Assembly (NCBI GenBank): GCA_003155655.1
Contig: PMDS01000093.1
Span: 21,985 to 59,629, forward strand
DNA: 37,645 nt
Reading direction: 5' to 3'
Source of the DNA: Melioribacter sp.
GTDB taxonomy: Bacteria; Bacteroidota; Ignavibacteria; Ignavibacteriales; Melioribacteraceae
A model generated the notes under the pieces. The model saw nothing but the letters and a program-made list of their open reading frames with translations, searched no databases and had not been told where the DNA came from. How positions within the stretch are numbered: position 1 is the first letter of the stretch; each line of letters opens with the position of its first letter. Position numbers and translations under genes: made by a program. Of this stretch, positions 1-8,880 are shown piece after piece.

Positions 1-113
1 GTCCGGAATACTTTTATTCTCACGCTTGTCCAATAGGTTTATTGCGGGACTTTTTACTTACTAGCCCGGATGGAAGAAAAGGTCAGACAACCATTTATTG
101 GTTTTGTTATAAA

Positions 114-623
114 TTATTTAGGAATATGTTTCATTGCAACCCATCCAGGACCCATATTAAATTGTGTACGCAGCCGCTCATATAGTTGTCCTGTATGATG
201 TTGTATATGCCGAATATTATAGAACTGAAGTTCTAATTTATTGAATGACAGCCAGGAAAATCCTGATTCAGCGTAGAGATTTATTGAATCAAGTTTCAAA
301 TCAACTTCCTCCTTGCACATCAGTAGAAATTCGAGAATATCGTCCCTAGTGTATGGCTCACTAATTTTTGGCTCATTGTGCGGCGGCCAGGGAATTGGTC
401 CCATAAATTGATATTGGTCTTTGTGTTTACTCCACGGAACAAATTTTTGTTCTGATTCCTGCAAATAAAGGTGCGTGTAAAAAAGAACATGGTAGGCAAT
501 ATGCCAGAATTTATTCTTGAAGTTGCAATCATTCCACAATGAATCCGGACACTTTATGACAGCGTGATGTAACATTTCAAGCGATGCCAAATATTGGGAT
601 TTTATTGTTTCATTTATTTCCAT
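114..623 (-). CDS. DinB-like four-helix protein
   Basis: Encodes about 169 residues resembling the DinB/YfiT superfamily, four-helix-bundle proteins that often bind a divalent metal through three histidines. His41 and His45 lie in the second predicted helix (HIAYHVLFYTHLYL), and a histidine cluster sits in the C-terminal helix (IRHIQHHTGQLYERLR), the usual family layout. The frame stays open to 770, but I chose the ATG at 623 because the protein then starts just before the first helix, an AAGGG lies 8 bases upstream, and the 49 extra residues look non-coding. DinB-like proteins include thiol-dependent transferases and damage-inducible proteins, so the substrate cannot be named. It is divergent from the aldehyde dehydrogenase gene and stands alone. 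Confidence 0.75.
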   Translation of the reverse strand: MEINETIKSQYLASLEMLHHAVIKCPDSLWNDCNFKNKFWHIAYHVLFYTHLYLQESEQKFVPWSKHKDQYQFMGPIPWPPHNEPKISEPYTRDDILEFLLMCKEEVDLKLDSINLYAESGFSWLSFNKLELQFYNIRHIQHHTGQLYERLRTQFNMGPGWVAMKHIPK

Positions 624-925
624 TGATGTAACCCTTATATAATCAGCGGCTGTATTACGACACTGGTTTTTACTTCTCCGACTTAAATTGCATGAACGAA
701 CTGAAAACAACAGGCAACTTGTCCACCGGGACGGATTGAGAATTATGAATTCCTGGTCGCTTAAATTCATTTACTAATGTTAATATTTCCATTCCAAATG
801 CATCTAGATTTTTGACCTTAACTTAATGCATAAAAATTCAAAAAAAAACACTTTTGAAAGTATAAATCTAAATTGAAGTTTGCGGCATCATGTTTTATAT
901 TTGGTTAGATAAACAAAAGCAAAAA
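624..925. other. divergent intergenic region
   Basis: About 300 bases separate the divergently transcribed DinB-like gene and aldehyde dehydrogenase gene. It must hold both promoters, but I see no convincing TAnnTTTG box for either. The closest is TAGATTTTTG near 805, one base too long. The last 100 bases are very A-rich. No RNA gene or strong hairpin was seen. Confidence 0.4.
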
Positions 926-2521
926 ATGAATTTTGATAAAGATCTTCAATCAATTCAAGAATCCCGAACTTTAGCAGCCGCTGCAAAAGAAGCCCAGTTG
1001 GAATTTAAACATTACAACCAGGATCAGGTTGATAAGGTGTGTAAAGCTATGGCAGATGCAGGATTCAATGAAGCCGAACGTCTTGCAAAAATGGCTTATG
1101 AAGAAACCGGTTTTGGAAACGTTCATGATAAAATTATTAAAAACCAGTTCGGTACAAAAAATGTCTGGGAATCAATAAAAGATTTAAAAACAGTCGGGGT
1201 TATAGAAGTAAAGAAAAACGGGAAAGTTCTTAAAATTGCTGAGCCAATGGGAGTAGTTGCTGCATTAGTGCCATCAACCAACCCAACATCGACTGCAATG
1301 TTTAAGGCAATTATATCTTTAAAATGCAGAAATAGTATTGTAGTATCTCCGCATCCCAAAGCATTGAATTGCACTTCTGAAGCTTTGCGGGTTATAGCAA
1401 ATGCTGCAGAAAAGGCAGGAGCGCCAAAAGGTGTAATACAATGCCTTAGCATTCCAACTATTGAAGGAACAAATGCTTTAATGAAAAATAAAAATGTTGC
1501 CGTAATTCTAGCTACGGGTGGAATGCCAATGGTTCAGGCAGCATATAGTTCAGGAACACCGGCTTATGGGGTTGGAAGCGGAAACGTTCCTGCATTTATT
1601 GAGAAAACTGCAAATTATCAAAAAGCTGTTGCCGACATTGTCTATGGTACTACTTTTGACAATGGAACATTATGTTCTTCTGAACAGGCAATGATAGTTG
1701 ATAGAACACTTCGTGAAAAAGTAATTGAAGAAGCAAAACGAATTGGCTGCTATTTTGTAAATGAAGAAGAGAAGAAAAAATTAGAAAATAAAGTTGCGCG
1801 GGGCGCTAAATTAAATGCCGATATAGTAGGAAAACCGGCAGTATGGATTGCAAATTACGCCGGGTTTAAAGTTCCTGAGAAAACTACTGTACTTATTGCA
1901 GAATGTGATAAAGTTGGCAAAGATGAACCGCTATCAATTGAAAAACTCTCTCCGGTGCTTGCTTTTTATACAGTTGACGGCTGGATGGAAGGATGCCATA
2001 AATGCATTGAGTTATTGGAGTTTGGAGGCATTGGTCATACAATGGCAATTCATTCTAACGATAAAGAAATAATACTGAAATTTGCACTTGAAAAGCCTGC
2101 GTTTCGAATTGTTGTTAATACACCTTCTTCTGTAGGTGCAGTTGGATATACAACAGGCTTAATGCCGTCGCTCACTTTAGGTCCCGGTACATGGGGTGGT
2201 TCAATAATTTCTGAAAATGTTTCGGCTGTGCATCTGATGAATATAAAAACCTTAGCGTTTGAAATAAACCCTGTTAACAGTGGAAATTGTGTTACCTCGT
2301 TAGATTTACCTGACGCAATACAAAACACAAAGATAACCTCAGCACCCGGTAATTTTACAAAACAAATTGAAGAAAGATTAAGAGCGCGTGCAGGTAATCC
2401 TTCATCAAATCCTCCCGGAAATGTAAGCCGAACAACTGCCGGCAATAAAGAAAAAATTGCCTATGGTTCCGGTATCAGCGAGGAAGAAATTCAAAAAATT
2501 ATTAGAGAATTTAATAAGTAG
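926..2521 (+). CDS. CoA-acylating aldehyde dehydrogenase with C-terminal tail
   Basis: Encodes about 531 residues of the acetylating aldehyde dehydrogenase family (EutE, PduP, AdhE N-terminal half), which oxidises an aldehyde to its acyl-CoA with NAD+. The catalytic cysteine is Cys250 in the motif NGTLCSSEQ. The nucleotide-binding region contains VPSTNPTST and the C-terminal core GPGTWGGS. I chose the ATG at 926 rather than 890 because family members begin near there. After the core ends, a Pro/Gly/Ser/Asn-rich linker of about 50 residues leads to a short amphipathic helix (GISEEEIQKIIREFNK). That arrangement resembles encapsulation peptides that target enzymes into bacterial microcompartments. 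No shell-protein gene is visible in this window. Confidence 0.9.
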   Translation: MNFDKDLQSIQESRTLAAAAKEAQLEFKHYNQDQVDKVCKAMADAGFNEAERLAKMAYEETGFGNVHDKIIKNQFGTKNVWESIKDLKTVGVIEVKKNGKVLKIAEPMGVVAALVPSTNPTSTAMFKAIISLKCRNSIVVSPHPKALNCTSEALRVIANAAEKAGAPKGVIQCLSIPTIEGTNALMKNKNVAVILATGGMPMVQAAYSSGTPAYGVGSGNVPAFIEKTANYQKAVADIVYGTTFDNGTLCSSEQAMIVDRTLREKVIEEAKRIGCYFVNEEEKKKLENKVARGAKLNADIVGKPAVWIANYAGFKVPEKTTVLIAECDKVGKDEPLSIEKLSPVLAFYTVDGWMEGCHKCIELLEFGGIGHTMAIHSNDKEIILKFALEKPAFRIVVNTPSSVGAVGYTTGLMPSLTLGPGTWGGSIISENVSAVHLMNIKTLAFEINPVNSGNCVTSLDLPDAIQNTKITSAPGNFTKQIEERLRARAGNPSSNPPGNVSRTTAGNKEKIAYGSGISEEEIQKIIREFNK

Positions 2522-2625
2522 CCTCCCGGCAAAAAAAGTTCTTACAGATGAAAAACTATTGCGAAATTGTTTCAAACAGATGGAATTTATGGTGTACTCA
2601 AAATTTTGAATAAAGGACTTGTTAA

Positions 2626-2817
2626 GTGCATAAAATAAAAGATAATAATTATTATAAATGGTCTGTTGAGAAAGGTGATTACGACCGGGATAGTGAAGCA
2701 ACAACGAGTCATATAAAAAAAATCAGCAGAAAAAAAAGAATTAAATTGACCTTATTAATTTTGCTCTATGTATTAAGTGTTACTGCATTTTCCTATTTAA
2801 TAATTTCGCATTTGTAA
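2626..2817 (+). CDS. small single-helix membrane protein, paralogue A
   Basis: A 63-residue protein starting at GTG, with AAAGGA eight bases upstream. It has a polar N-terminus carrying YYKWSVEKGDYDRD, a basic stretch (KKISRKKRIK), then one transmembrane helix (about residues 40-60). The positive-inside rule suggests the N-terminus is cytoplasmic. It is clearly homologous to the gene at 2975 (shared pattern Y-x-W-[ST]-[VI]-[DE]-K-G-D-Y-x-R-D), which argues strongly that both are real despite their size. I do not recognise the family. It lies about 100 bases after the aldehyde dehydrogenase gene in the same direction. Confidence 0.75.
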   Translation: MHKIKDNNYYKWSVEKGDYDRDSEATTSHIKKISRKKRIKLTLLILLYVLSVTAFSYLIISHL

Positions 2818-2974
2818 GTTATTTTTTTCTCTACTGTTTTTACTGATTTTTTAATTTTACAATTAATTTTAAAATATTTCCCGCTAAACTTTTCCTATTT
2901 CAATCCGATGATAATTTATAAAATTGTAAGCAATTTGAATTTATTGAGAAAATAATTGTAAAGGAAGATTTTTA

Positions 2975-3157
2975 GTGGGAAAAAATGATTTTTACACATG
3001 GACGATTGATAAAGGTGATTATTTAAGAGATGAATACTCTACCTTATCATATCAAAAAAAAATAATCACCAGAAAGAAAATAAAAATTACATTGTTTACA
3101 TTTATTTATTGCGGAATAATTTCAGCAATTACTTATTTAATATTTGTAACTCTTTAG
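2975..3157 (+). CDS. small single-helix membrane protein, paralogue B
   Basis: A 60-residue protein starting at GTG, with a good Shine-Dalgarno (AAGGAAG, 2961-2967) seven bases upstream. Layout matches paralogue A: aromatic/acidic motif ([15 protein letters not shown]), basic hinge ([11 protein letters not shown]), one hydrophobic helix (about residues 38-58). The 157-base gap between the two genes is AT-rich and non-coding, as expected after an old tandem duplication. Its TAG stop (3155-3157) overlaps the TAA stop of the convergent lptB (3154-3156), so no terminator can lie between the two genes. Function unknown. Confidence 0.75.
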   Translation: MGKNDFYTWTIDKGDYLRDEYSTLSYQKKIITRKKIKITLFTFIYCGIISAITYLIFVTL

Positions 3158-3897
3158 GAATACCTGTCCAGTCTAAAATTTTCACCGAGGTATAATTTTC
3201 TAACATCGGGATCTTCTGCCATGCTGTTTGCAGTTCCTTCCTTGAATATTTTCCCGTCAATCAAAATATAAGCGCGGTCAACAATGCTTAGGGTTTCGTG
3301 AACATTATGATCTGTAATTAAAATTCCAATGCCTTTGTGTTTCAGATTCGCAACTAAAGTCATAATTTCTTCTACTGCGATTGGATCAATACCGGCAAAT
3401 GGCTCATCCAATAATATAAATTTCGGGTCCGTAGCAAGTGCTCTAGCAATTTCACAACGTCTTCTTTCACCGCCGCTTAACTGAAAGCCCATACTTTTAC
3501 GCACTTGGCTAATGCCAAGTTCATTCAATAACTTCTCCTGTTTTTCTTTTCGTTCTTCGTTTGTAATTTTCATCATTTGAAGCACAGCCATAATATTATC
3601 TTCAACACTCAATCTCCTGAAAACAGAAGCTTCTTGAGGAAGATAACCAATTCCCATCTTTGCGCGTTTATACATCGGTTCATCTGTTATTTCTTTTTTT
3701 TCTAGAAAGACTTTACCCCCATTTGGTTTAATCATTCCAACAATCATATAAAACGTAGTAGTTTTGCCTGCGCCGTTAGGGCCCAGCAGTCCTACTACTT
3801 CACCCTGTTGAACCTGTACCGAAACGCGGTCTACAACAGTCCTCTTCTTGTAAATTTTAATAAGATTTTCACTTCTTAGAATTAAGTTTTCCTGCAT
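3154..3897 (-). CDS. lptB: LPS export ABC transporter ATPase LptB
   Basis: Encodes about 247 residues of the cytoplasmic ATPase that powers LPS extraction from the inner membrane with LptF/G and LptC. Walker A is GPNGAGKTT, the Q-loop region is [13 protein letters not shown] (typical of LptB), the signature is LSGGERRR, Walker B is [12 protein letters not shown], and the switch histidine is in LITDHNV. An in-frame ATG at 3909 would add four residues; I prefer 3897 because an AAGGA lies upstream of it and LptB proteins start close to the NL.K.Y..R.VV segment. It overlaps the end of the OstA-like gene, consistent with translational coupling. The lptF/G permease genes are not in the window. Confidence 0.93.
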   Translation of the reverse strand: MQENLILRSENLIKIYKKRTVVDRVSVQVQQGEVVGLLGPNGAGKTTTFYMIVGMIKPNGGKVFLEKKEITDEPMYKRAKMGIGYLPQEASVFRRLSVEDNIMAVLQMMKITNEERKEKQEKLLNELGISQVRKSMGFQLSGGERRRCEIARALATDPKFILLDEPFAGIDPIAVEEIMTLVANLKHKGIGILITDHNVHETLSIVDRAYILIDGKIFKEGTANSMAEDPDVRKLYLGENFRLDRYS

Positions 3898-5293
3898 AGT
3901 ATTGAGCATCCTTGATTAAATAAGAAAGTATATCTTTTCTTTTTAGAAGAAGATTTTCTTTTGTAGGCTTATTAGAATAAATTCTGAATGTTGGAATAGT
4001 AAAATCTTTTTCTTTTCCTTTAACTTTATTTTCCGGGTGATATTCACTGACAGGCTTGCCATAAAGATGTACATCATTAACAGAACTGTTTTTGAAATAT
4101 ATTTTTGTTCGTTCTGCGCTGGATTTGAGCAGTCCATTAGGTTCATTATCCTCAAACATATAATAAATGCTCAAGACATTTCCGGTAACTTCAGACCTCT
4201 TTAATCCATCTTTGTCAAAAAACATTTTAATATTTTTGCCGGACATCTGATCAAAACGTGAAAGCGAATCTTTATTCTGTGTAATAATTGAAGCATTTGA
4301 TTTAACCTCTAACCATTCCAGGCTGTTTTTTTTCAAATATATATTAATTGAATCGCCTGCCATTTGTGTTTCATCATTCCAAATCACCGGCTGCACTAAA
4401 TCCGATTCCCTTTTGTATGTCTCAATCTTATCTCCCTTTTGATAATAAAAAGTCTGTCCGTTAACTGAAGCAAATGTACCTCTCACAATTTTAACGGAAT
4501 CAGTTACAATCATTTTTTTCACACTGTCGTTATAAGATTCCATTATTTTTGAAGAAATCATTAAAGTGTCAAGTTTGCCGGTTGACGTTGTATCTAATCT
4601 GACAAGAAAAGGATTTCCTGTAATAATTGAATAGTTGTTTTTCCCGGTATCTTCAAGCTTGTTCCCAAATATGGCAAGATGGTTTGCGGGATCATAAATT
4701 CTAATATTATTAAAAGCATAAGTTTCTTTTGTTTTGCGGAAATGAATCAGGCTATCAGCAAATATTGTTGAAGAAGTATCATTTACCTGAACACTGCCGA
4801 CTGCAATGGCTTTATTCTCATTATTAAAATAGGTGAGCTTTCTTGCAAACATTGAAGAAACAGAATCTTTCAGATTAACATTTTCATAAAAGTAAGAACG
4901 TTTTTCGTCGAAATAGTAATACCCGTTTTTAGCTGTTAAATTAAAATGACCATCTGTTAAAAATACTCCGTAATTAGAAAATGAAGTTTTAGTATCACCG
5001 TAATAAAATCCGTGCTCGGTTTTTATTATAACGCTATCCTGCGTTGCAACAACATTTCCTATTAATTCAGCTTCATTGCGGGCAATAAACTGAACAGCCT
5101 TATTACACGTAATTTTAACACCGCCTTGTGTTATAATAACATGTCCATAGACCTCGTGTACACTCTCACCATTAATATTTTTTCCGACAAGGCTATCTCC
5201 TACAACCCGGAAACGATTGTCTTGATTCTGAGCAGCTAAATAAGATGCAAATAATAGTATTATAAAAAATATGTATGAAAATCGTTTCATCAT
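3869..5293 (-). CDS. OstA-like LPS transport protein, extended LptA type
   Basis: Encodes 474 residues. The signal peptide ([22 protein letters not shown]) is followed by repeated beta-strand-rich OstA/LptA-like units, for example [22 protein letters not shown] and [20 protein letters not shown]. These form the beta-jellyroll that carries LPS across the periplasm. At 474 residues it is far longer than E. coli LptA (about 185) and has no obvious C-terminal barrel like LptD, so it matches the OstA_2-type proteins of the Bacteroidota side. The start overlaps the lptC stop by 4 bases (ATGATGA) and the end overlaps lptB. Export in the periplasm is inferred from family and operon. Confidence 0.85.
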   Translation of the reverse strand: MMKRFSYIFFIILLFASYLAAQNQDNRFRVVGDSLVGKNINGESVHEVYGHVIITQGGVKITCNKAVQFIARNEAELIGNVVATQDSVIIKTEHGFYYGDTKTSFSNYGVFLTDGHFNLTAKNGYYYFDEKRSYFYENVNLKDSVSSMFARKLTYFNNENKAIAVGSVQVNDTSSTIFADSLIHFRKTKETYAFNNIRIYDPANHLAIFGNKLEDTGKNNYSIITGNPFLVRLDTTSTGKLDTLMISSKIMESYNDSVKKMIVTDSVKIVRGTFASVNGQTFYYQKGDKIETYKRESDLVQPVIWNDETQMAGDSINIYLKKNSLEWLEVKSNASIITQNKDSLSRFDQMSGKNIKMFFDKDGLKRSEVTGNVLSIYYMFEDNEPNGLLKSSAERTKIYFKNSSVNDVHLYGKPVSEYHPENKVKGKEKDFTIPTFRIYSNKPTKENLLLKRKDILSYLIKDAQYYAGKLNSKK

Positions 5294-5832
5294 TTTTTCT
5301 TTTTTGATTCTGAAGCAGAGTACGTTACATTACGTATAACGTAATTGTCAAGGTGCTGATCAGATTCAAATCCATATCCCTGGATTGTTTCTTTAGGAGA
5401 ATTAATAGTAACAAATTTATCAGAAACAATTTTTTGATCTTTATTACGCCACATCAATTCAGAAGTTTTAAGGACGGTACCGCTGTCGTTTTTTGCAATT
5501 ACACTGTCGTAAGCAAACATATTTTTAGTAGCGTCATCAACTTTACCCCGCAACGATGTCAGCCATGAAGTATTTTTCTGCTCCCTGTTAAAGAATTGAA
5601 TATGCACTCCGTCGAGCAGCGTAATTTTTTGAATATCAAACATTTTTAAATGGTCTGTAAAAAGAACAGCTTTTATCTTTCCGTCATCAGTAAACATAAT
5701 TTTCGAGTTCCAGCTTTCATTGGAAGGAATCTCGCCGGGATTAATAGATTTTTCAACTTGAGGTTGAATTTTCTCTTCGGAGCAGGAAATAATTGCTAAA
5801 ATTAAAAAAAATAAACATACATATTTTTTCAT
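5290..5832 (-). CDS. lptC: LptC-like periplasmic LPS export protein, lipoprotein
   Basis: Encodes 180 residues with a lipoprotein-type signal peptide (hydrophobic run then AIISC, cysteine about residue 17). The body matches LptC-family proteins: short beta strands such as KIMFTDDGKIKAVLFTDHL, followed by WLTSLRGKVDDATKNMF. LptC normally bridges the LptB2FG transporter and LptA. Here anchoring appears to be by lipid rather than by a transmembrane helix, which is common outside Proteobacteria. It overlaps kdsD by 4 bases and the OstA-like gene by 4 bases, so it lies inside the Kdo/Lpt operon. Confidence 0.85.
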   Translation of the reverse strand: MKKYVCLFFLILAIISCSEEKIQPQVEKSINPGEIPSNESWNSKIMFTDDGKIKAVLFTDHLKMFDIQKITLLDGVHIQFFNREQKNTSWLTSLRGKVDDATKNMFAYDSVIAKNDSGTVLKTSELMWRNKDQKIVSDKFVTINSPKETIQGYGFESDQHLDNYVIRNVTYSASESKKKK

Positions 5833-6827
5833 CTTGACTGCAGGCCTAACTTTACCAGATCGTGCAGGTGAACTATTCCCTCGGGATTATTTGAATTATC
5901 ACTTACTATTAACGACGTAATATTAAATTTTTCCATCTGTTGTAATGCAAATGAAGCAAGAAAATCTTTACTGATTGTTTTGGGTTTTTTAGTCATAACA
6001 TCCGCTGCAATTAAATTTTTTATATCAAGAGTATGTTCTAACAATCTGCGCAAATCACCATCTGTAATAATCCCAGTAAGTATTCCCAATTCATTTACAA
6101 CGCATGTCATTCCTAGCCGTTTGGAAGTTATTTCAATTATAGCATCTTTCAATGAAGATCTTTCACTTATTATTGGAACATCATTTCCTTTAATCATTAT
6201 CTCATTTATCCTTAAGGAAAGACGCCTGCCCAAACTTCCGGCAGGATGAAGCAGAGCAAAATCTTCTTCAGTAAAACCGCGTTTTTCCAAAAGTGTTATT
6301 GCAAGCGCGTCTCCCATTACAAGTGCAGCAGTTGTAGAGGCTGTCGGAGCAAGATCATATGGACAAGCTTCTTCTTTTACTCCAACATTTAATACTAGGT
6401 CACAGTCCTTACCTAATGAAGAATTATTCCCTCCAATCATACCAATAATTGCTGCTCCAATTCTTTTAACCATAGGAATGAGCTGCAGCAGCTCTTCAGT
6501 ATGACCGCTTTTTGAAATTAAAATTACAACATCATTTTTGCGTACCATACCAAGATCACCGTGTAAAGCATCGGTTGGATGCATGAAAATTGCAGCAGTA
6601 CCAGTTGAATTCATTGTGGCAACAATTTTGCGTGCAATAATTCCGGATTTGCCCATACCGGTAAAGACAACCCTTCCAGTGGAATTAAATATTAACTCAA
6701 CTGCTGAGGCAAAATTTTGATCGATACTCTTCAAAAGATTTAATACTGCTTCTGCTTCAACCCGGATTACTTCTTTCCCTTTTGCAATTATGTTTTCTAC
6801 AGTCACATTATCCTCTTTATTATTCAA
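5829..6827 (-). CDS. kdsD: arabinose-5-phosphate isomerase KdsD
   Basis: Encodes 332 residues converting ribulose-5-phosphate to arabinose-5-phosphate, the first committed substrate for Kdo. An N-terminal SIS domain (about residues 35-190) has GMGKSGIIARKI, HPTDALHGDLG and SKSGHTEE. A tandem CBS pair follows (about 205-330), with LTGIITDGDLRR and the terminal PEGIVHLHDL. Length and order match the KdsD/KpsF/GutQ family. Position between lptC and the Kdo genes supports KdsD over GutQ. Starts and stops overlap both neighbours by 4 bases. Confidence 0.93.
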   Translation of the reverse strand: MNNKEDNVTVENIIAKGKEVIRVEAEAVLNLLKSIDQNFASAVELIFNSTGRVVFTGMGKSGIIARKIVATMNSTGTAAIFMHPTDALHGDLGMVRKNDVVILISKSGHTEELLQLIPMVKRIGAAIIGMIGGNNSSLGKDCDLVLNVGVKEEACPYDLAPTASTTAALVMGDALAITLLEKRGFTEEDFALLHPAGSLGRRLSLRINEIMIKGNDVPIISERSSLKDAIIEITSKRLGMTCVVNELGILTGIITDGDLRRLLEHTLDIKNLIAADVMTKKPKTISKDFLASFALQQMEKFNITSLIVSDNSNNPEGIVHLHDLVKLGLQSR

Positions 6828-7576
6828 CCCTTAGAAAAAAAGCTGAAAAATGATTTATTTTTTTTGGTTTCTTTCTTTTCAAAGAGATGATAGTCCAGCT
6901 CTATACGCCGCCAATACTTGTTATAAACCAAAAATCCTTGAATTAATTCTTCATCAGAAAAATCATTCAGGTTTGTAAAAAGTTTCCCGGGATTTAATGC
7001 AGTCTCAGAATCCTTAATGTTAATCAACATCATCATTTCGTTATAATAATTTGTAACCGGAACAAAATGGTTAATGCCGCTTTTTGCATTATACACCCAA
7101 ACTTTTTTATGTGCCGGAGCAATAACCAAAATAATTTCATTTTTGATAAGATGAATTTCACGCACTTCTGTATTATCAAGCGGGGCTTTTTCACCAGGGA
7201 CCCAATCCGAGTAAGTCCAAACTCTTGCCTGCGATAAATCATCGGGAATCATATCTGCTGCAGTTCCATTAATGTCAACTTCAATCTGACCGTCAAGTTC
7301 TTCATGGATTGCAACGTAAACTTTACCGACATCAAAAATTATAGTTGCAACGGCAAAAATTGGGGTTGACGATATGTCCGGGTCAACTTCGTCATTTTCC
7401 TGACCAAGAATAAAATTCCCATCACCAAATCTACCATTACCAATCACATAAAGTGATTCAATAATATCCCTGTATTGTTTGTAGCCCAATTTATTTTCAG
7501 GAAGAGCCGTTAGCAGCCAATTTTTTTCTCTTTCAAAAAGTTTACGCGGAAATTCTATATTAAGATTTTGTTGCAC
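6824..7576 (-). CDS. unrecognised 250-residue protein in the Kdo operon
   Basis: I do not recognise the family. The 250-residue protein has no signal peptide or clear transmembrane helix and is probably cytoplasmic. Visible features are an N-terminal helical part (FPRKLFEREKNWLLTALPE), a central beta-rich part (FAVATIIFDVGKVYVAIHEE), and a basic, Phe-rich tail (KKNKSFFSFFSKG). It overlaps kdsC by 17 bases at its start and kdsD by 4 bases at its end, so it is almost certainly co-translated with both. Context suggests a part in Kdo or LPS production, but nothing in the sequence shows an activity. Confidence 0.8.
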   Translation of the reverse strand: MQQNLNIEFPRKLFEREKNWLLTALPENKLGYKQYRDIIESLYVIGNGRFGDGNFILGQENDEVDPDISSTPIFAVATIIFDVGKVYVAIHEELDGQIEVDINGTAADMIPDDLSQARVWTYSDWVPGEKAPLDNTEVREIHLIKNEIILVIAPAHKKVWVYNAKSGINHFVPVTNYYNEMMMLINIKDSETALNPGKLFTNLNDFSDEELIQGFLVYNKYWRRIELDYHLFEKKETKKNKSFFSFFSKG

Positions 7577-8057
7577 GGCTTGGTTTCTCCTTAGAATTTA
7601 TGTATGCGGAAATAATTTCCTGAATTAAATCTTCGCATTTATCAGATTTTAATATAAAATTTACAACTCTTTTAACTTCCCTTCTAGCACTGTTAGGTGC
7701 CGCGGAAACTTTGCTCTTCTTTAGCAGCTGTATATCTAAAAGGTCATCACCGATATAAAAAACATTTTCATAATCTAATGAATTGAGTTTAAGAAATTCA
7801 TCAACAGCAGAAACTTTATCAAGTGCCGCTGCTAAAACATTGCAGCCTTTAATCTCTTTTAATTTTTTTATTAATTCGTCATCCTTTCTGGCCGTAACAA
7901 TACCAAATATCAACTCTAACTTGTTAAATTCCAAACACGCATTAGAAATCAATTCAATGCATTTTTCTTCCGGATAATCCGAATGAGTAAGTACGCCTTC
8001 CAGATCGAATAAAAATAATTTAACGTTTTCAAACTTTAATAAAATATCATCCTTCAT
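7560..8057 (-). CDS. kdsC: KdsC-like Kdo-8-phosphate phosphatase (HAD), altered motif I
   Basis: Encodes 165 residues of the HAD superfamily, similar to KdsC, which removes phosphate from Kdo-8-phosphate. Motif II is GIVTAR, the motif III lysine is in ALDKVSAVDEFL, and motif IV is IGDDLLD. Motif I reads FDLEGVLTH: the nucleophile Asp18 is present, but the usual second aspartate (DxD) is Glu20. The glycine-rich loop seen after motif I in typical KdsC is shortened. Overlap with kdsA (4 bases) and length support KdsC, but the activity may be changed or lost. Other HAD phosphatases in the genome could substitute. Confidence 0.8.
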   Translation of the reverse strand: MKDDILLKFENVKLFLFDLEGVLTHSDYPEEKCIELISNACLEFNKLELIFGIVTARKDDELIKKLKEIKGCNVLAAALDKVSAVDEFLKLNSLDYENVFYIGDDLLDIQLLKKSKVSAAPNSARREVKRVVNFILKSDKCEDLIQEIISAYINSKEKPSRATKS

Positions 8058-8863
8058 TCTTTCACTAATGCGTCAATTTGTTTAATTGTTATTAAAAGTT
8101 TTTTTAGATGTTCCAGGGGGAACTGGCTTGCAGCATCGCTTAAAGCTTTTGCCGGTTCCGGGTGAACTTCTAAAAAAAGACCATCAATTCCAACTGCCGC
8201 AGCAGCCCTTGCTAACGTGGGTATAAAACGTGCTTCGCCTCCTGAAACATTTGTATTACTTGGAAGCTGAACAGCATGGGTAGCATCCATAATAACCGGG
8301 TAACCAAACTCTTTCATAATCTCAAGCGAACGCATATCAACAATAAGATTATGGTAGCCAAAAGATGAGCCTCGTTCGGTTAGTAAAATTTTTTTGTTCT
8401 TCGCCGATTCAATTTTTTCAATTATATGTTTCATATCCTGCGGGGCAAGAAATTGTCCTTTCTTAACATTGACTGCTTTACCAGTCCTTGCAGCAGCTAT
8501 CAATAGTTCCGTTTGTCTGCATAAAAATGCCGGAATTTGAAGAATATCGGCAACGTGCGAGACCGGTTCTGCTTCCTGTTCCGAATGAATATCAGTTAAG
8601 ATTGGAACGTTTAATTCTTTTTTAACTTTTTCAAGAATTTTCAATGCCTTGTCAAAATGAATTCCTGAAAAGGAATTAATACTTGTACGGTTTGCTTTTT
8701 TGTAACTTGATTTGAAGATAAATGGTATCTGAAGATCGCATGTAATTTTTTTTATTGCTTCAGCTGTGGTCATTGTTATTTTTTCGTTTTCAATAACACA
8801 AGGACCTGCGATCAATACAAACGGCAAGTTACTGCCGATTTTAATTTTGTTTACTTGAACCAT
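8054..8863 (-). CDS. kdsA: Kdo-8-phosphate synthase KdsA
   Basis: Encodes 269 residues condensing arabinose-5-phosphate with PEP. Recognisable segments are AGPCVIENE near the N-terminus, FKSSYKKANRTS (PEP site), QIPAFLCRQTELL, VNVKKGQFLAPQDM, and DATHAVQLPS. The cysteine in AGPC, with the His of DATH, the Glu of LEVHPEP and the Asp of ALSDAASQ, fits the metal-dependent class of KdsA (Aquifex type). E. coli KdsA has Asn at the cysteine position. It is the first gene of the tight kdsA-kdsC-unknown-kdsD-lptC run and starts 17 bases after the ruvB stop. Confidence 0.95.
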   Translation of the reverse strand: MVQVNKIKIGSNLPFVLIAGPCVIENEKITMTTAEAIKKITCDLQIPFIFKSSYKKANRTSINSFSGIHFDKALKILEKVKKELNVPILTDIHSEQEAEPVSHVADILQIPAFLCRQTELLIAAARTGKAVNVKKGQFLAPQDMKHIIEKIESAKNKKILLTERGSSFGYHNLIVDMRSLEIMKEFGYPVIMDATHAVQLPSNTNVSGGEARFIPTLARAAAAVGIDGLFLEVHPEPAKALSDAASQFPLEHLKKLLITIKQIDALVKE

Positions 8864-8880
8864 GTTAGCTGCTATTATAT

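Noticed and set aside
624-770. N-terminal extension of the DinB-like protein
   Set aside because: The extra 49 residues have no family similarity and the ATG at 623 has a ribosome site.
1123-1452. Minus-strand frame inside the aldehyde dehydrogenase gene
   Set aside because: Shadow frame of a well-conserved coding region.
890-3157. Bacterial microcompartment locus
   Set aside because: Only the aldehyde dehydrogenase tail suggests it; no shell protein, PduL or partner enzyme is in the window.
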